A DNA stretch of 64,000 nucleotides from a virus: positions 62,001 to 126,000 of IMG/VR virus record IMGVR_UViG_3300034072_001149; one strand, 5' to 3'. This document shows, in pieces, positions 9,601 to 19,174 of this stretch. The notes below the pieces were generated by a model that worked only from the letters and a program-made list of their open reading frames with translations, did not search any database and was not told the DNA's origin. The translations under genes and the position numbers were made by a program. Every line of letters starts with the position of its first letter. Position 1 is the first letter of the stretch.

Positions 9601-12600
9601 ACCCTTGGACATGGAACTGGTCTTCTGCTAGAACACAAACCGGTGAAAAGGTTCCAGGCAACTGGCGCGGTATATATGAGAAGTTCTTTGGAACTCAGCG
9701 CCCTGACCTGACCCCTTGGGAATCTCTTGGGTTTTCGATTAAGCCTGAATGGTGGGATGATCGTTATGGGCCTGCTCCTTACACTAGCGAGAATCTAGTT
9801 CTTTGGGAAGATCTAGAACGTGGATATATCCACGATGGAGACCGAAAAGGCATCAATCAGGAGTGGGCACGTCCTGGTCTTCGTGACTACATGCCAGTTG
9901 ATGCTAGAGGTCGTCTCCGCCATCCAGGTCCTAGAGATCTAATCGCTCTTAATGATGTTACCATAGATACTGATCTAGCCTATGCTAGCGATCCCCTAAT
10001 GTGGGAAGACACTAGAGACGACGGCGTTCTTGGTTGTGGCATCTGCACTACGGTTCCACTAGTTCAAGAACGAAAGGCTGATTGGGAATGGGGCGACATT
10101 GGTCCTGTAGAACAAACATGGAGAAGGACTAGTAACTTTGCGTTTGCGGTCGCGACCGCATCATACCTGATGAAGCCAGCTAGCTTTGTTGAAATGGGTT
10201 GGAACACCCAAGATATGAGCTTGTTCTTCAAGGGCACAATGAGTGAGCAGTATCTAAACCAAGATACCAAGGGACGTCCTGCTCATCGTGAACTTCAAGT
10301 CCATGGTGAAGTTCTGGAGGATTTCAGTCTTGTTACCAAGGTTGGTATCCAACAGTGGATAAGCGACTTCCTGACTAGCAGAAATACAGCAATCAATAGC
10401 AACCTGGCTGAAAGAGTCAGAGGCCTTGGTGCGCAGCTGAGTTATAAAATCGCCGGATTTACTGATTCAACAACACTTGGTGTTGTGAGCGATGCGTTTG
10501 GCAGAGTTCCTAGTGAAGACGTAACGGTGGCATTGTTTAGAAGCCCCAGCGTGCGAGAGGAAACTTATAGTGGCGTTGCCATTGAATACACTGGTCGCGG
10601 CTATGAAGTTTTTGGTTATGATGTTTTGAATCCATACTTTCCTACCCTACCTCCTGCAGTAAACGGTGGAAAGATCAGCGTTGGTGATGGATTGGGAAGC
10701 GTCTCTATTCCAACCTGGCGTCCGACTACCTATTTCAGTGTAGGAATTACAGTTCGTTTTCAGGATAACTTCTATCGAGCCGTAAGGACCCATACCTCAG
10801 CTACCTTCTTTGAAGATGAGTTCTGGACTCAAGTTTCTCGTCCTCAGTTCGCTGACGGAACTGCTTTGATCTGGTATACTGAGGGTGAAATTGAACCAGT
10901 AGTGGAAAAGATTGCCTATGGAACCGTCTTCAAAGATCCACAGGAAGTAGCTGATTTCTTGAATGGTTATGAACGTTATCTAGAATCCAAGGGCTGGATT
11001 TTTGAAAACGTGGGCGAAGATGAGTCAGAGGTGCGCGATTGGAAATCTGCTCTGAAAAGCTTCATTACATGGAGTAATGCAGAAGCTAGAGTAGCTGGTG
11101 ATTTCATTAGTTTGAGTCCAGCTAGCCGTTTGATTCAGTTTGCTACTGATCAAGGAACGATCCAGCCTATTGAACAGATTGTCAATGGACTTTATGCCAT
11201 TGTCGATCAAAATGGTCAGCCAATTGACAATCAGGTGACTAGGGTTGTCCGTAATGACGGTAATGTAAGCATTACCTGTGATAACTCTACATCTGGTATT
11301 TTTGGTCTCCGTCTCTACATTAGTGAAATGGAGCACGTCTTGGTATTCAATAATACCACGATCTTTGGCGATACCATTTATAGCCCATTGCTGAATATCA
11401 AGCAGCCAAGACTCCGTCTACAAGGATTCAAGACCGTTGCTTGGAAGGGTAGGATTGACGCACCTGGTTTCATTATCACTGGCGACACGTTGACGCCAAA
11501 CTTTGAAAGATCAGCTGACGATTTCCGTAGATTCTTTGATATTGAATCAATGGAAAATAAAAAGCTACAGGATCGCGCTCGCGCAAACTTTGGTTATGAG
11601 GAAAAAGAATACCTCAATAACCTATTGCTGACGCCTACTAATCAGTTTGAATTCTACCAGGGTATGATTCAACAAAAGGGCTCGCCAACCTCTATGCGTC
11701 GCCTACTTCGCTCGAACTTTATTCGCCACAACAAAGGGCTACAACTGTTCGAGGAATGGGCTTTCCGTGTGGGTGATTATGGCGGTCAGGAAGTTTCTCC
11801 ACAGCTTGATATTTTGATTCGTCAAAGTGAATTCAAGCATAACCCCCAGATGATTCAGTTCAGCAATGTTCAATCTCCAAATTCTTTTGGTATTATTGAT
11901 GTTGTTGACGAAAACGTTGGACAAGATAATCGCACGCTAGACGAACGTTGGCAGTGGCGCCCGGATATGCAGAATATCAACTGGCCTCTAGCTGATTTCG
12001 GCCAAGGTGACGCGCCACTACCAACGGCAGGCTATGTGAATTTGAGTGAAGTGCGATTCACAGTTGCTACAAATTCTGCTTTTGAAAACTTTTTTGGAGA
12101 GCAGGAGGCAACCGCCGATCCAATTCAGGATGGTGATCGCGTATGGGTTTATGGTATTGGTAGTGGAGATCCAAGTAGTGCTTGGATGACCTATAGATTC
12201 ACTGATACCAACTATGATATGGTCAACTCCTTTGTTCCTTCACATGCGGATCAAGGACTGGTCATTCAGGTTCAAAACGACCTACAGGGTATTGTTGATA
12301 TCAATACTGACCCAACACAAACGCCAGTTTTTGTTGCTCAAAACCTTGTTTCCAATGAGGTCGACGATAATGGATTGACGATTTCCGGTGAACGTTTGAT
12401 TCTCAGGGATATTGTCGGATCTGACATCAATCCACTGGCGACTTATATCCCCAAGGTTTTCAACCGAGCAAGTGTTACTCTTGACTCAACAACCGGGTCT
12501 GAGACTTTTGTCATGGGCCTATATCCCGAAGCCAAGCAGATCATTCGTAAGATTCGAGTAATAATTGATGAAGCTTTTGATGAAGGATCTACCCTACAGA

Positions 12601-15600
12601 TTGGTCACAGGGGAAATCCAGGCTTGTTTGTGGATATAAGAGAAGAAGCCGACCGTGGCATCTTCCCAACCAACTTTGATCAAGAGCAAGTTTTGGTACA
12701 AACTCCAGATCTATCCTATATGCCACCCAACGTCACTACTGCTGATGTAAATCTAGTGAGAGTGGGAAGGGTAGGAAACTTCTGTGCTCAGACGATAGTT
12801 GAGTGGGAATGGGTAAGAGCTAGTGATGGTCAGATCTTTACCGGCCAAGTCACTTATATGCGCCCAAGTGACTATGATTCTTCTAGAGATCAGACTGAAG
12901 CATATCTACAAACTATCAGAGTTCCAGTCTTGGACGAAGATGTAGTGGGTGGTAGTGAGGGAACGCTTACTATAAAAACCAACGGAGTTCAGACTGATAG
13001 CCAAACTCTGAGATTTGAACGATCCACTAGTGCCCGTTTGAATTTTGTGGATCTTACTCGCGTTGGAACTTATGAGTTTGATCGCGTGAATTTCTCAGTA
13101 TTCCCCTGGGATTCTGCGCTTGCTGGTGACAATCGTGACATGATAGCCACTCTATTCAATTCAGGCCTGAACGGTTCGGTTAGAATTGAGGTTGATTATC
13201 ACTACATGAAGGGCTTTGAGCTAACTGAAACCATCAATGGAAACGTGGTCCCAGTTATCGCTTCTTCTGATGGTGGAACAGCCAATATCTTCACATGGGT
13301 CAAGACTCGTTATCCACTTCTAAATGGTATTCCTGAGAATCTGTTTGAAGTTGGCGATCTGATTGAAGTAGATTCGGCTCATGATAACCCTGGATACTGG
13401 GCAGTCTATGCTCGAACCACAAATGGCTGGGAACAGACAAGACGTCAGAACCGCAAGGTAGACAGTAGTCTGATAACCAATGCTGCTATATTCAACAACA
13501 AGGAAAATCAGCTCAAGCTCGTCCTGCAACTCTATGACCCATACAAAGGCTTTATCCCTGGTGTTGCTGATCGTGAATTGACCTATAAGACTTTCAACGA
13601 TCCTGCCACATACAATGATGGTCGTTTGATCTGGGGCAAGGAGCAAGTAGGCCAGCTTTGGTGGGATCTAAGTGCGGTTCGCTACCTTGATTATGAAATC
13701 TATGACAAGTGGAACGGCACTGACCATGAAGGTGTAACCTATCGTTGGAAGAACTGGGGTAGAGTCGCTCCCAACTCTAGCGTTGATATCTACCAGTGGG
13801 TCAGAAGCCCAGTGGCCCCTAACGGATGGGCTGACTATGTTGAAAGTAAGGCAAACCTAAAAATTGATAATAAGCCTTCTGGCACTGTTTCTGAAGACAC
13901 CAGGTTTATAACAGACATGGAGTGGAATGACGAAATTCAGGCAGATGAAACTGTTTATTATTTCTGGGTTAAGAATCCTACGGTAGTGCCAACTCTGGCT
14001 TCTAGGAAACTTTCAGCACAGCAGGTAAGCAATATTCTTACCAACCCTACTTCTAATGATATTCCGTTCTTTGCGGTAATAGATACCAACAAATGTATTG
14101 TTGGTGGAATCAAGCAGTTTCTAAATGAAACAGATACTGTCTTGAAGATCAAATGGCTCAAAGAAGCTGATGTCCACAACAACCATCACAAACAGTGGAT
14201 GCTTCTTCGCGAACAAGATGAGCGTAACACCATAAACGATACTCTCTGGAATAAGATGAGAGATAGCATTGTGGGCTGGGACGCTACTCAGAAGTCGGTC
14301 CCAGATGAAAAGCTTCCAAGGAATCAGCAAATTGGTGCCCTAGTGCGCCCTCGTCAGAGCTGGTATCCGGCTGACCTTACTGATCTTGGACAGCGACCAA
14401 GCCGCGCGGCACGCGCTGCCTTTGTTGATGCTTTTAATGACATCATGAGCAAACAGCCATTTATTGACCAGTGGTTTGGTTGGGAAGAAGTGTTTGATAA
14501 CGGTGAGGAACTTCCTTCAGCCGATCGTTATGTCACCACTGCTCTCGATCTTATTGATTTGAGAAACCTATTACCGGCAACTCGAAATATGGTCCAAGTC
14601 GGCGAATGTGTTTTGATTGAAAACACAATGGAAGTTGCCGGCTTCTGGACCCTCTGGAGATTGGCTGAGATAAACGGTCAGCGAACGTTTGTCATTGAAG
14701 ATTTCCAAAAGTGGAGAATGCAGGAGGGTGAGCTTTGGAATCTTGCTAACTGGTATGCTGAGGGCTGGAGCGCAAGCAACTTCCCCAACTATCGTTTTGC
14801 TACCTATGCTGATCGTGACGCTGCTGGTAACCTAGATGTTACCTTGCTCAAAGGAACACTGGTCCAAGTTGATGTCCAAAGTCCAACCGATGATCGCTGG
14901 TCGTGGGATGTTTATACCTCTACTTCAAAGTATCAGGTAGCCAAGGCACGATCCACGATGCGATTAACTGATGCGTTCTACGAAAAGTCCAGGGTTGAAT
15001 TTGGACCAGTTCAGGTTAATAGCTTGCTCACTGCTAGTGATGATAATCGTATCACACCAGACCGCATTCAGGAACTTGCTGATCTTGTCAACTTCCGAGA
15101 TGGTTCAAGAGAAATCGAGTTTATCCTGAATACTATGAGAACCAAGTTGTTCGATTCTCTTCAGAAGAATAGCTTGTTCTTTGCTATGGTAAAAAGCGCA
15201 TTCAAGCAGAGCATCAATATCGACTGGGCTTTTAAGACTTCGTTCTTGTATCTCGGTGGTTACTCAGAGAATCTAAGACAAAGTCCGGTGGCTTTCAAAG
15301 ATCAGATTGATAATGTGATTGCTTATCTGGAAGAAGTCAAACCCTACCATGTTAAGATTCGTGAATACGTTCGCCGTTTGAGCTATGGTCCAGACCTAGC
15401 TGACCTGGCTATGACAGATTTTGACAAGCCAGTATATCCTTCGGGAGTTTCAAATCGCGTTCTTGATGTAAACAATACGGTGGATCGCTCGATCATGGAA
15501 GTTAATCGTCCATGGCGAGACTGGTTTGAGAATTATCTCAATGAAAACAGAGATCTAAGTAATTGGGACGCCAATTGGAATGGTGTTCGAAGAATGAAGG

Positions 15601-17009
15601 TCAAAGTTAAATTTGATCGTATCTCTTGTGGAACTATAAGAGGTTGGGATACCTCTCCTTGGGATCCTGCTCTACTGGTTTATAGTCAGCTTGGTAGTGA
15701 AACGCAGAGCTTGAGTCAGCTCAGCGCTCTGTATAGAACTGGATCTACATCTGGATACAATTTCTATCGAGACCAAACGGTAGAAACAATAGAAGAACGA
15801 AACCTATTGGTGCGCCGAAATATCGTGACGTCTAACCGTCCAGGTACCATTGTTACCGTTCTACAGACCAGGGAAAACTTTATGTGGTCTGGTAGCGAAT
15901 GGATCAAGTTTGAATCTCTTGGATGGGATCAAGATCCAGATATGGGAACGGCTTCTAGAATTGAAGCGTCTTATAGACCTGAACCTGGAATGAAGAGGCG
16001 CGATGATCCTGGTTTGATCGCTGGCTGTGAATTTGACGGAACAGTGATTACCGATAGCTTCCAGGCAGACGAGTGGGATATCTTTGAATGGGACTCGACT
16101 GGTTATAGTCAGGGTCTACGTGAAAGATCTGGTGTAGACCAGGAAAGTCTAGATGGTAATACAACACCAGCAGACGAAGCAGATCCTGCATACATTGGCA
16201 CAACTGGTAATGAATTTAGTCAACCGGCGGTGAATGGTAATCGTCCTCATGAATTGGTTCAAATCAGAGGTGTTGAGAGTATTGTGGTCAATGTTTCTAG
16301 AAACAATGGACCCTATCAGAAGTCGTTTATGAACCATAAGGGAGATTGGCAGGATATGTTGGTATCTGGTCCGGTGTTGACCTTTGTTTCTTGGGACCAA
16401 CCAAGCCATAAACTTACTGTTAGTGTGCCATCTTGGACCGAAGACGCACAGGGCTTTACTCCTCTTCATGACCCTCAGAACCCGTCTACGGGCTTTGTAA
16501 GGGATGTTATGGCTAGCAAGGCATATCGTTCGACTAGCAACGTTGATATGACGACTGCTGGAACAAAAACCTTCAAGCTGAGAAACTTGAATGAAGTGGA
16601 TGGTATTCCAGCTGGTCTACGCGGTGACAACATCAAGGTTGCGGTTGTCAATTCCAAGAACCCATCAGTTAGAGCCATTGGAACTCTTTCAAACTCCAAG
16701 GGAGATGAAAAGAACTGGGATGGTAACCTAGTAGTGACCTTTGACACTGATGGATTTGTTGATCTAGGGACAGGCAAGAGCTGGAACATAATCCCTGTTG
16801 ATATATTCAACACCCCTGGGATTATTTGGGTTGGCGATGCTAGATTCACCTATAACAGTCTAACAGTCAATGGTACCACTGTTGAACTAAACGAGGTCTT
16901 CCTATCAGGAAATACATTGGCTCCGCTGGATATCAGCGAAACTGGTGTAACACTGGCTAAGACAAGTCCTGTTTTTGATGGTTCAAAACAGCGTCAAATG
17001 GCTGGATAA
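6609..17009 (+). CDS. Giant virion protein in the gp7 baseplate position
   Basis: One open frame of 3466 residues without interruption. Its place directly after gp25-gp6, overlapping the gp6 stop by one base, is where T4 encodes gp7 (about 1030 residues), the peripheral wedge organiser. T4-like cyanophages also carry very large structural proteins here. I see no enzymatic motif. The sequence is acidic, Trp- and Tyr-rich and beta-rich, with alternating Q-F-x-W-R-P and D-G-D-R-V-W segments that suggest repeated beta-sandwich or Ig-like modules. The inferred role is baseplate wedge or host-contact structure. No in-frame UAG occurs in this long frame, so UAG is not generally reassigned. Confidence 0.7.
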   Translation: MAKNTRNNPFAFTPIVLDQDSHEKRRVIRQLPAVHQTETLQKFFGSSVDHLFDPGKGKPINGYVGQKPLWYEPNQDYYLEESTDDRNFYQLEPSMVSKNSEGELTDLLPYPDLINQLRFQGALVNNHNRLFSQDFYTWCPPIDLDKIVNFRQYVWLPSDASEINDNAIILKGPTVTYNSTGSDTVYSLPGFETGGNVDLQNYYDTSVLTSDLIIAEVDGEPKSFTYTTGQTTITFDQRPPADATVSISVYSDLENNAIGLSRANPDAFGGVSLSSGMRVIILKDKNSDFNPADVFIVEGVGQSIFLLNEKDYVGGSQSDYMVMARGATNRNEWSTGNRWFHVSTLPTNLDPDFVLRQRAKRPIIEFNRDLELHNYGLRRRLDVDLVIEDIEDLNGFLNQSPQSATFSGIQVSCVANNQINVSATNPVTNLPYGNVDSIRVLVRNTVNPLLNNNILVLVNQGNVLKLILETDGENPSGEPVVGEVVKILLGFYAGKNLNWDGANWVLSQNKGDVNQYPLFELYDLNGNNLADPVLYPNSNFAGSRLFSYKEDRSGLRPSDPILDMPLVYDNKGQILFENYLSTEKYQYVVAGRFLDIEGFYFHKVGNIDPSQETLSNDWHKAPQKTRQFMVDRYVSDGRTKLFQISQDALEISVSRGRVNSDNSFEQTVLVEDSDFIRVDRQIFILNIQLGDIIEIRTFNPANPPADAKGFYEVPLNLQANPDNSEVSDMTKGDFFDHFSEIMKRQEGFEGAEYSTNNYRDTAKLPNLGTNIIQHSAGLLKTMLLASQSQLDITSAIRFVESEYARFKDKFQQKILSYSINNRIGNAATYDTWINTALTELNKGKTKSFPFYLSGMAKNGTNQLPTFIPPTPSYLGVYPLYTPEIISQEVDGADDVWFVRGHDGSLTQGQNETVARVMLALEQRIFDSVPAPIRERERPVCDFQTSYGDQYRSNDYSYEEYLQILRPSFERWAVSFRLDPRENDLSQDTLEAKINLKANPWTWNWSSARTQTGEKVPGNWRGIYEKFFGTQRPDLTPWESLGFSIKPEWWDDRYGPAPYTSENLVLWEDLERGYIHDGDRKGINQEWARPGLRDYMPVDARGRLRHPGPRDLIALNDVTIDTDLAYASDPLMWEDTRDDGVLGCGICTTVPLVQERKADWEWGDIGPVEQTWRRTSNFAFAVATASYLMKPASFVEMGWNTQDMSLFFKGTMSEQYLNQDTKGRPAHRELQVHGEVLEDFSLVTKVGIQQWISDFLTSRNTAINSNLAERVRGLGAQLSYKIAGFTDSTTLGVVSDAFGRVPSEDVTVALFRSPSVREETYSGVAIEYTGRGYEVFGYDVLNPYFPTLPPAVNGGKISVGDGLGSVSIPTWRPTTYFSVGITVRFQDNFYRAVRTHTSATFFEDEFWTQVSRPQFADGTALIWYTEGEIEPVVEKIAYGTVFKDPQEVADFLNGYERYLESKGWIFENVGEDESEVRDWKSALKSFITWSNAEARVAGDFISLSPASRLIQFATDQGTIQPIEQIVNGLYAIVDQNGQPIDNQVTRVVRNDGNVSITCDNSTSGIFGLRLYISEMEHVLVFNNTTIFGDTIYSPLLNIKQPRLRLQGFKTVAWKGRIDAPGFIITGDTLTPNFERSADDFRRFFDIESMENKKLQDRARANFGYEEKEYLNNLLLTPTNQFEFYQGMIQQKGSPTSMRRLLRSNFIRHNKGLQLFEEWAFRVGDYGGQEVSPQLDILIRQSEFKHNPQMIQFSNVQSPNSFGIIDVVDENVGQDNRTLDERWQWRPDMQNINWPLADFGQGDAPLPTAGYVNLSEVRFTVATNSAFENFFGEQEATADPIQDGDRVWVYGIGSGDPSSAWMTYRFTDTNYDMVNSFVPSHADQGLVIQVQNDLQGIVDINTDPTQTPVFVAQNLVSNEVDDNGLTISGERLILRDIVGSDINPLATYIPKVFNRASVTLDSTTGSETFVMGLYPEAKQIIRKIRVIIDEAFDEGSTLQIGHRGNPGLFVDIREEADRGIFPTNFDQEQVLVQTPDLSYMPPNVTTADVNLVRVGRVGNFCAQTIVEWEWVRASDGQIFTGQVTYMRPSDYDSSRDQTEAYLQTIRVPVLDEDVVGGSEGTLTIKTNGVQTDSQTLRFERSTSARLNFVDLTRVGTYEFDRVNFSVFPWDSALAGDNRDMIATLFNSGLNGSVRIEVDYHYMKGFELTETINGNVVPVIASSDGGTANIFTWVKTRYPLLNGIPENLFEVGDLIEVDSAHDNPGYWAVYARTTNGWEQTRRQNRKVDSSLITNAAIFNNKENQLKLVLQLYDPYKGFIPGVADRELTYKTFNDPATYNDGRLIWGKEQVGQLWWDLSAVRYLDYEIYDKWNGTDHEGVTYRWKNWGRVAPNSSVDIYQWVRSPVAPNGWADYVESKANLKIDNKPSGTVSEDTRFITDMEWNDEIQADETVYYFWVKNPTVVPTLASRKLSAQQVSNILTNPTSNDIPFFAVIDTNKCIVGGIKQFLNETDTVLKIKWLKEADVHNNHHKQWMLLREQDERNTINDTLWNKMRDSIVGWDATQKSVPDEKLPRNQQIGALVRPRQSWYPADLTDLGQRPSRAARAAFVDAFNDIMSKQPFIDQWFGWEEVFDNGEELPSADRYVTTALDLIDLRNLLPATRNMVQVGECVLIENTMEVAGFWTLWRLAEINGQRTFVIEDFQKWRMQEGELWNLANWYAEGWSASNFPNYRFATYADRDAAGNLDVTLLKGTLVQVDVQSPTDDRWSWDVYTSTSKYQVAKARSTMRLTDAFYEKSRVEFGPVQVNSLLTASDDNRITPDRIQELADLVNFRDGSREIEFILNTMRTKLFDSLQKNSLFFAMVKSAFKQSINIDWAFKTSFLYLGGYSENLRQSPVAFKDQIDNVIAYLEEVKPYHVKIREYVRRLSYGPDLADLAMTDFDKPVYPSGVSNRVLDVNNTVDRSIMEVNRPWRDWFENYLNENRDLSNWDANWNGVRRMKVKVKFDRISCGTIRGWDTSPWDPALLVYSQLGSETQSLSQLSALYRTGSTSGYNFYRDQTVETIEERNLLVRRNIVTSNRPGTIVTVLQTRENFMWSGSEWIKFESLGWDQDPDMGTASRIEASYRPEPGMKRRDDPGLIAGCEFDGTVITDSFQADEWDIFEWDSTGYSQGLRERSGVDQESLDGNTTPADEADPAYIGTTGNEFSQPAVNGNRPHELVQIRGVESIVVNVSRNNGPYQKSFMNHKGDWQDMLVSGPVLTFVSWDQPSHKLTVSVPSWTEDAQGFTPLHDPQNPSTGFVRDVMASKAYRSTSNVDMTTAGTKTFKLRNLNEVDGIPAGLRGDNIKVAVVNSKNPSVRAIGTLSNSKGDEKNWDGNLVVTFDTDGFVDLGTGKSWNIIPVDIFNTPGIIWVGDARFTYNSLTVNGTTVELNEVFLSGNTLAPLDISETGVTLAKTSPVFDGSKQRQMAG

Positions 17010-17012
17010 ATA
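17005..17012 (+). promoter_or_regulatory. T4-late-type promoter candidate (GATAAATA)
   Basis: GATAAATA overlaps the stop codon of the giant structural gene and lies 25 bases before the next ATG. It is the same octamer as at 3030, at a similar distance from its gene. An AGGAGTGAATAAGCC ribosome-binding region follows. Confidence 0.55.
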
Positions 17013-17037
17013 CATATATAATAGGAGTGAATAAGCC

Positions 17038-17601
17038 ATGAGTGAAGATTTCCAGGATAGTGCGGTTCCCAAGATTACAGGTCACGTCCTTATTCGTGAT
17101 CCTGAGAATGGGCAGGTTCTTTTGGATAAGCGAAACGCTATTCACTACGAGAATATGAGTCTTGCGATTGGTTATGCTCTGGCTAACCGAGGCGAAGGCA
17201 TCATCTATTCTATGGCATTTGGCAATGGTGGCTCGGCTGTTAGTGGAACTGGTGCTATTACCTATTTCCCAACTAACACAGTGGATCCCAAAGCAGACCT
17301 CTATGATCCAACATACAATAAGCTAATAGACGGAAGCTCTGCTAATTTCCTGGATGTCAAACATATCCTGAGCACGCCTTATACAGATATCGTTGTCACA
17401 TGTACGCTTGATTATAATGAACCAAGTGGTCAGGAAGCTTTCGATGATGCTACCAACCAAGACGGCACCTTTGTCTTTGATGAGCTAGGACTCAAGACCA
17501 GTGAAGGGTTACTTCTTACTCATGTGATTTTTAACCCAATTCAAAAGGCACTGAATCGTCTTATTGAAGTGGTTTATACCCTACGAATCCAGATGTCCTA
17601 A
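17038..17601 (+). CDS. Tail/baseplate structural protein, unknown
   Basis: 187 residues with a good AGGAG site. The N-terminal part contains G-H-V-L-I-R-D-P-E-N-G-Q-V-L-L-D-K-R-N-A-I-H, a pattern of phage structural proteins located between the wedge and fibre genes. The middle has M-A-F-G-N-G-G and the C-terminal part is beta-rich. It lies between the gp7-position protein and the fibre cluster, so a baseplate-fibre connector role is inferred from context. No catalytic motif is visible. Confidence 0.6.
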   Translation: MSEDFQDSAVPKITGHVLIRDPENGQVLLDKRNAIHYENMSLAIGYALANRGEGIIYSMAFGNGGSAVSGTGAITYFPTNTVDPKADLYDPTYNKLIDGSSANFLDVKHILSTPYTDIVVTCTLDYNEPSGQEAFDDATNQDGTFVFDELGLKTSEGLLLTHVIFNPIQKALNRLIEVVYTLRIQMS

Positions 17602-17650
17602 TATTGGTAGTTTATAGGGCACTAAATATTCGAGATTCCAAGGAGAAGTC

Positions 17651-18778
17651 ATGAGCTATAGAGTAACCAAAGCAGATGGTAGAAGTGTCATAGTCCAAGA
17701 TTTGGCCAAAGAAATCGTCGGCGGCCTCACTCTGCTGGGTTATGGCTTCACCAACTATGGTGATGAAATCGCTCAGAACTTCGTGAAGAACCTAGAAAAC
17801 AATGCTGGTCTGGCAGAGCCACAGAATCCAGTTATTGGTCAATTTTGGTTTCAGCTACCTCTTGATTTAGCAACACAGAATAAAAACCTCAGGGTTTGTG
17901 TTTCAACTGATGCTACCACACTTGATGGTCGTTGGCGTATTTTATTCGGAATCCGTCCTGATGGAACTATTGATCTAGACGCATGGACGCTAAGAGGTAA
18001 AGCACCAGCGTCTATAGACGGTAGCTCAAACCAGTCTGGCATGCCAGTAGTTCTGAACAACAATGGCAAAATCCCTACTCAGTATATTGATTTCCCATCA
18101 GTTGGGTCAGTTGATGTTGCGACTAGACTAAGAGACACTAGGGTTTTTGGATCAAGGAATGGTGGTTTACCATTCAATGGAACCCAAGATGTTCCTCTTA
18201 CAACGTCCCATATTTCTGAAGGTGATCAACCTTACTTTACCCCACAACGCGCCCGTGAATCGTTTGTAGGTGGTAGGTATATTGCCATTGATAGCGATGG
18301 CACAATTCGTTTTACCGGTCCTGACCCCACCAGTGGAAGCACTGGAGGAACTGGTCCTCAAGGCCCTGCAGGTCCACAAGGGCCAACAGGACCGGCTGGG
18401 CCGGCTGGGCCAGCTGGACCACAAGGGCCAACAGGACCGGCGGGACAATGGGACGGAACCGTTGGCTTCGACAAGAGTTTTGAAGAAAATGGATATCAAA
18501 GATTACCAAGCGGGCTTTGGATCCAGTGGGGTATTTTTACTTGGTTCAGCAACATCAGAGGCGGTCCGGTCTATTACAATTATCCCATTGCGTTCCCCAA
18601 CGGAGCATGGCATGTTTATCTTTCTATCCGAGATAATCCAAACGGCTCAGGTGACCGCAATGAAGAGGATGATGAGCAGATCTGGGCTATTCCTCATTCC
18701 GCTACACAATTCGTAGTTTACGACACCGGTGATGACCATCAGACTTATCCGTGTTCGTGGCTTGCTATAGGATACTAA
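17651..18778 (+). CDS. Short tail-fibre/adhesin-like protein with collagen-like repeats
   Basis: 375 residues with AAGGAG before the ATG. The N-terminal 75 residues (ending in V-I-G-Q-F-W-F) and a G-G-R-Y-I...F-T-G-P motif near residue 210-225 are shared with the fibre protein at 19175, so the two are paralogues. Residues about 235-265 are Gly-x-Pro/Gly-Pro-x collagen-like triplets, which trimerise fibres. The last 110 residues form a Trp/Tyr-rich globular tip, the likely receptor-binding domain. The next gene encodes an assembly chaperone, supporting a fibre role. Confidence 0.75.
   Translation: MSYRVTKADGRSVIVQDLAKEIVGGLTLLGYGFTNYGDEIAQNFVKNLENNAGLAEPQNPVIGQFWFQLPLDLATQNKNLRVCVSTDATTLDGRWRILFGIRPDGTIDLDAWTLRGKAPASIDGSSNQSGMPVVLNNNGKIPTQYIDFPSVGSVDVATRLRDTRVFGSRNGGLPFNGTQDVPLTTSHISEGDQPYFTPQRARESFVGGRYIAIDSDGTIRFTGPDPTSGSTGGTGPQGPAGPQGPTGPAGPAGPAGPQGPTGPAGQWDGTVGFDKSFEENGYQRLPSGLWIQWGIFTWFSNIRGGPVYYNYPIAFPNGAWHVYLSIRDNPNGSGDRNEEDDEQIWAIPHSATQFVVYDTGDDHQTYPCSWLAIGY
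18374..18441 (+). repeat. GC-rich collagen-triplet DNA repeat
   Basis: A 23-base unit (18374-18396) recurs identically at 18419-18441, separated by GGCTGGGCC-type tandem triplets. It encodes Gly-Pro-x repeats of the fibre. Its composition is far more GC-rich than the flanks, and such repeats invite slippage or recombination between fibre genes. Confidence 0.8.
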
Positions 18779-18779
18779 T

Positions 18780-19172
18780 ATGACTTACTTCTACAGTCCA
18801 GAAACCAAAGGTTTCTATAATTCCAATATCCATAGTTCTATGCCTTCTGATGTTTTTGAAATTTCAGATGAACAATATAGAACTTTGCTTGAAGGTCAAA
18901 GTCTGGGTAAGACGATCGTCTACAAGTCCAGAAAGCTTCAGTTGGTTGATTTCGTTGCTCCTCCTCTGACGTGGGATCAGATTCGACAGACTAGAGACTC
19001 AAAACTTGCTGCCTGTGATTGGACCCAGATGCCAGACAATCAGCTTTCAGAAGAAAGCAAAGAGGATTGGAGACTTTATAGACAGTCTCTTCGCGATGTT
19101 ACTCAGAATTTTTCTGAACCCGATGACGTTGTTTGGCCAATGGCTCCCAATGCTACGCCTATTGAGGAGTAA
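18780..19172 (+). CDS. Tail fibre assembly protein
   Basis: 130 residues starting one base after the fibre stop. The N-terminal half has Y-F-Y-S-P-E-T-K-G-F-Y, typical of phage tail-fibre assembly chaperones. The C-terminal half has R-D-S-K-L-A-A-C-D-W-T-Q-M-P-D and W-R-L-Y-R-Q-S-L-R, the signature of the phage tail assembly chaperone family. It probably folds or trimerises one or both of the flanking collagen-like fibres. Confidence 0.85.
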   Translation: MTYFYSPETKGFYNSNIHSSMPSDVFEISDEQYRTLLEGQSLGKTIVYKSRKLQLVDFVAPPLTWDQIRQTRDSKLAACDWTQMPDNQLSEESKEDWRLYRQSLRDVTQNFSEPDDVVWPMAPNATPIEE

Positions 19173-19174
19173 GC

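Noticed and set aside
6609-17009. Genome-wide reassignment of UAG to sense
   Set aside because: Long structural frames contain no in-frame TAG, and genes at 30241, 38757, 58515 and 59575 end in TAG, so UAG is normally a stop.
18355-18445. Repeats in fibre gene as CRISPR array
   Set aside because: The repeats are coding Gly-Pro-x triplets with no unique spacers of constant length.
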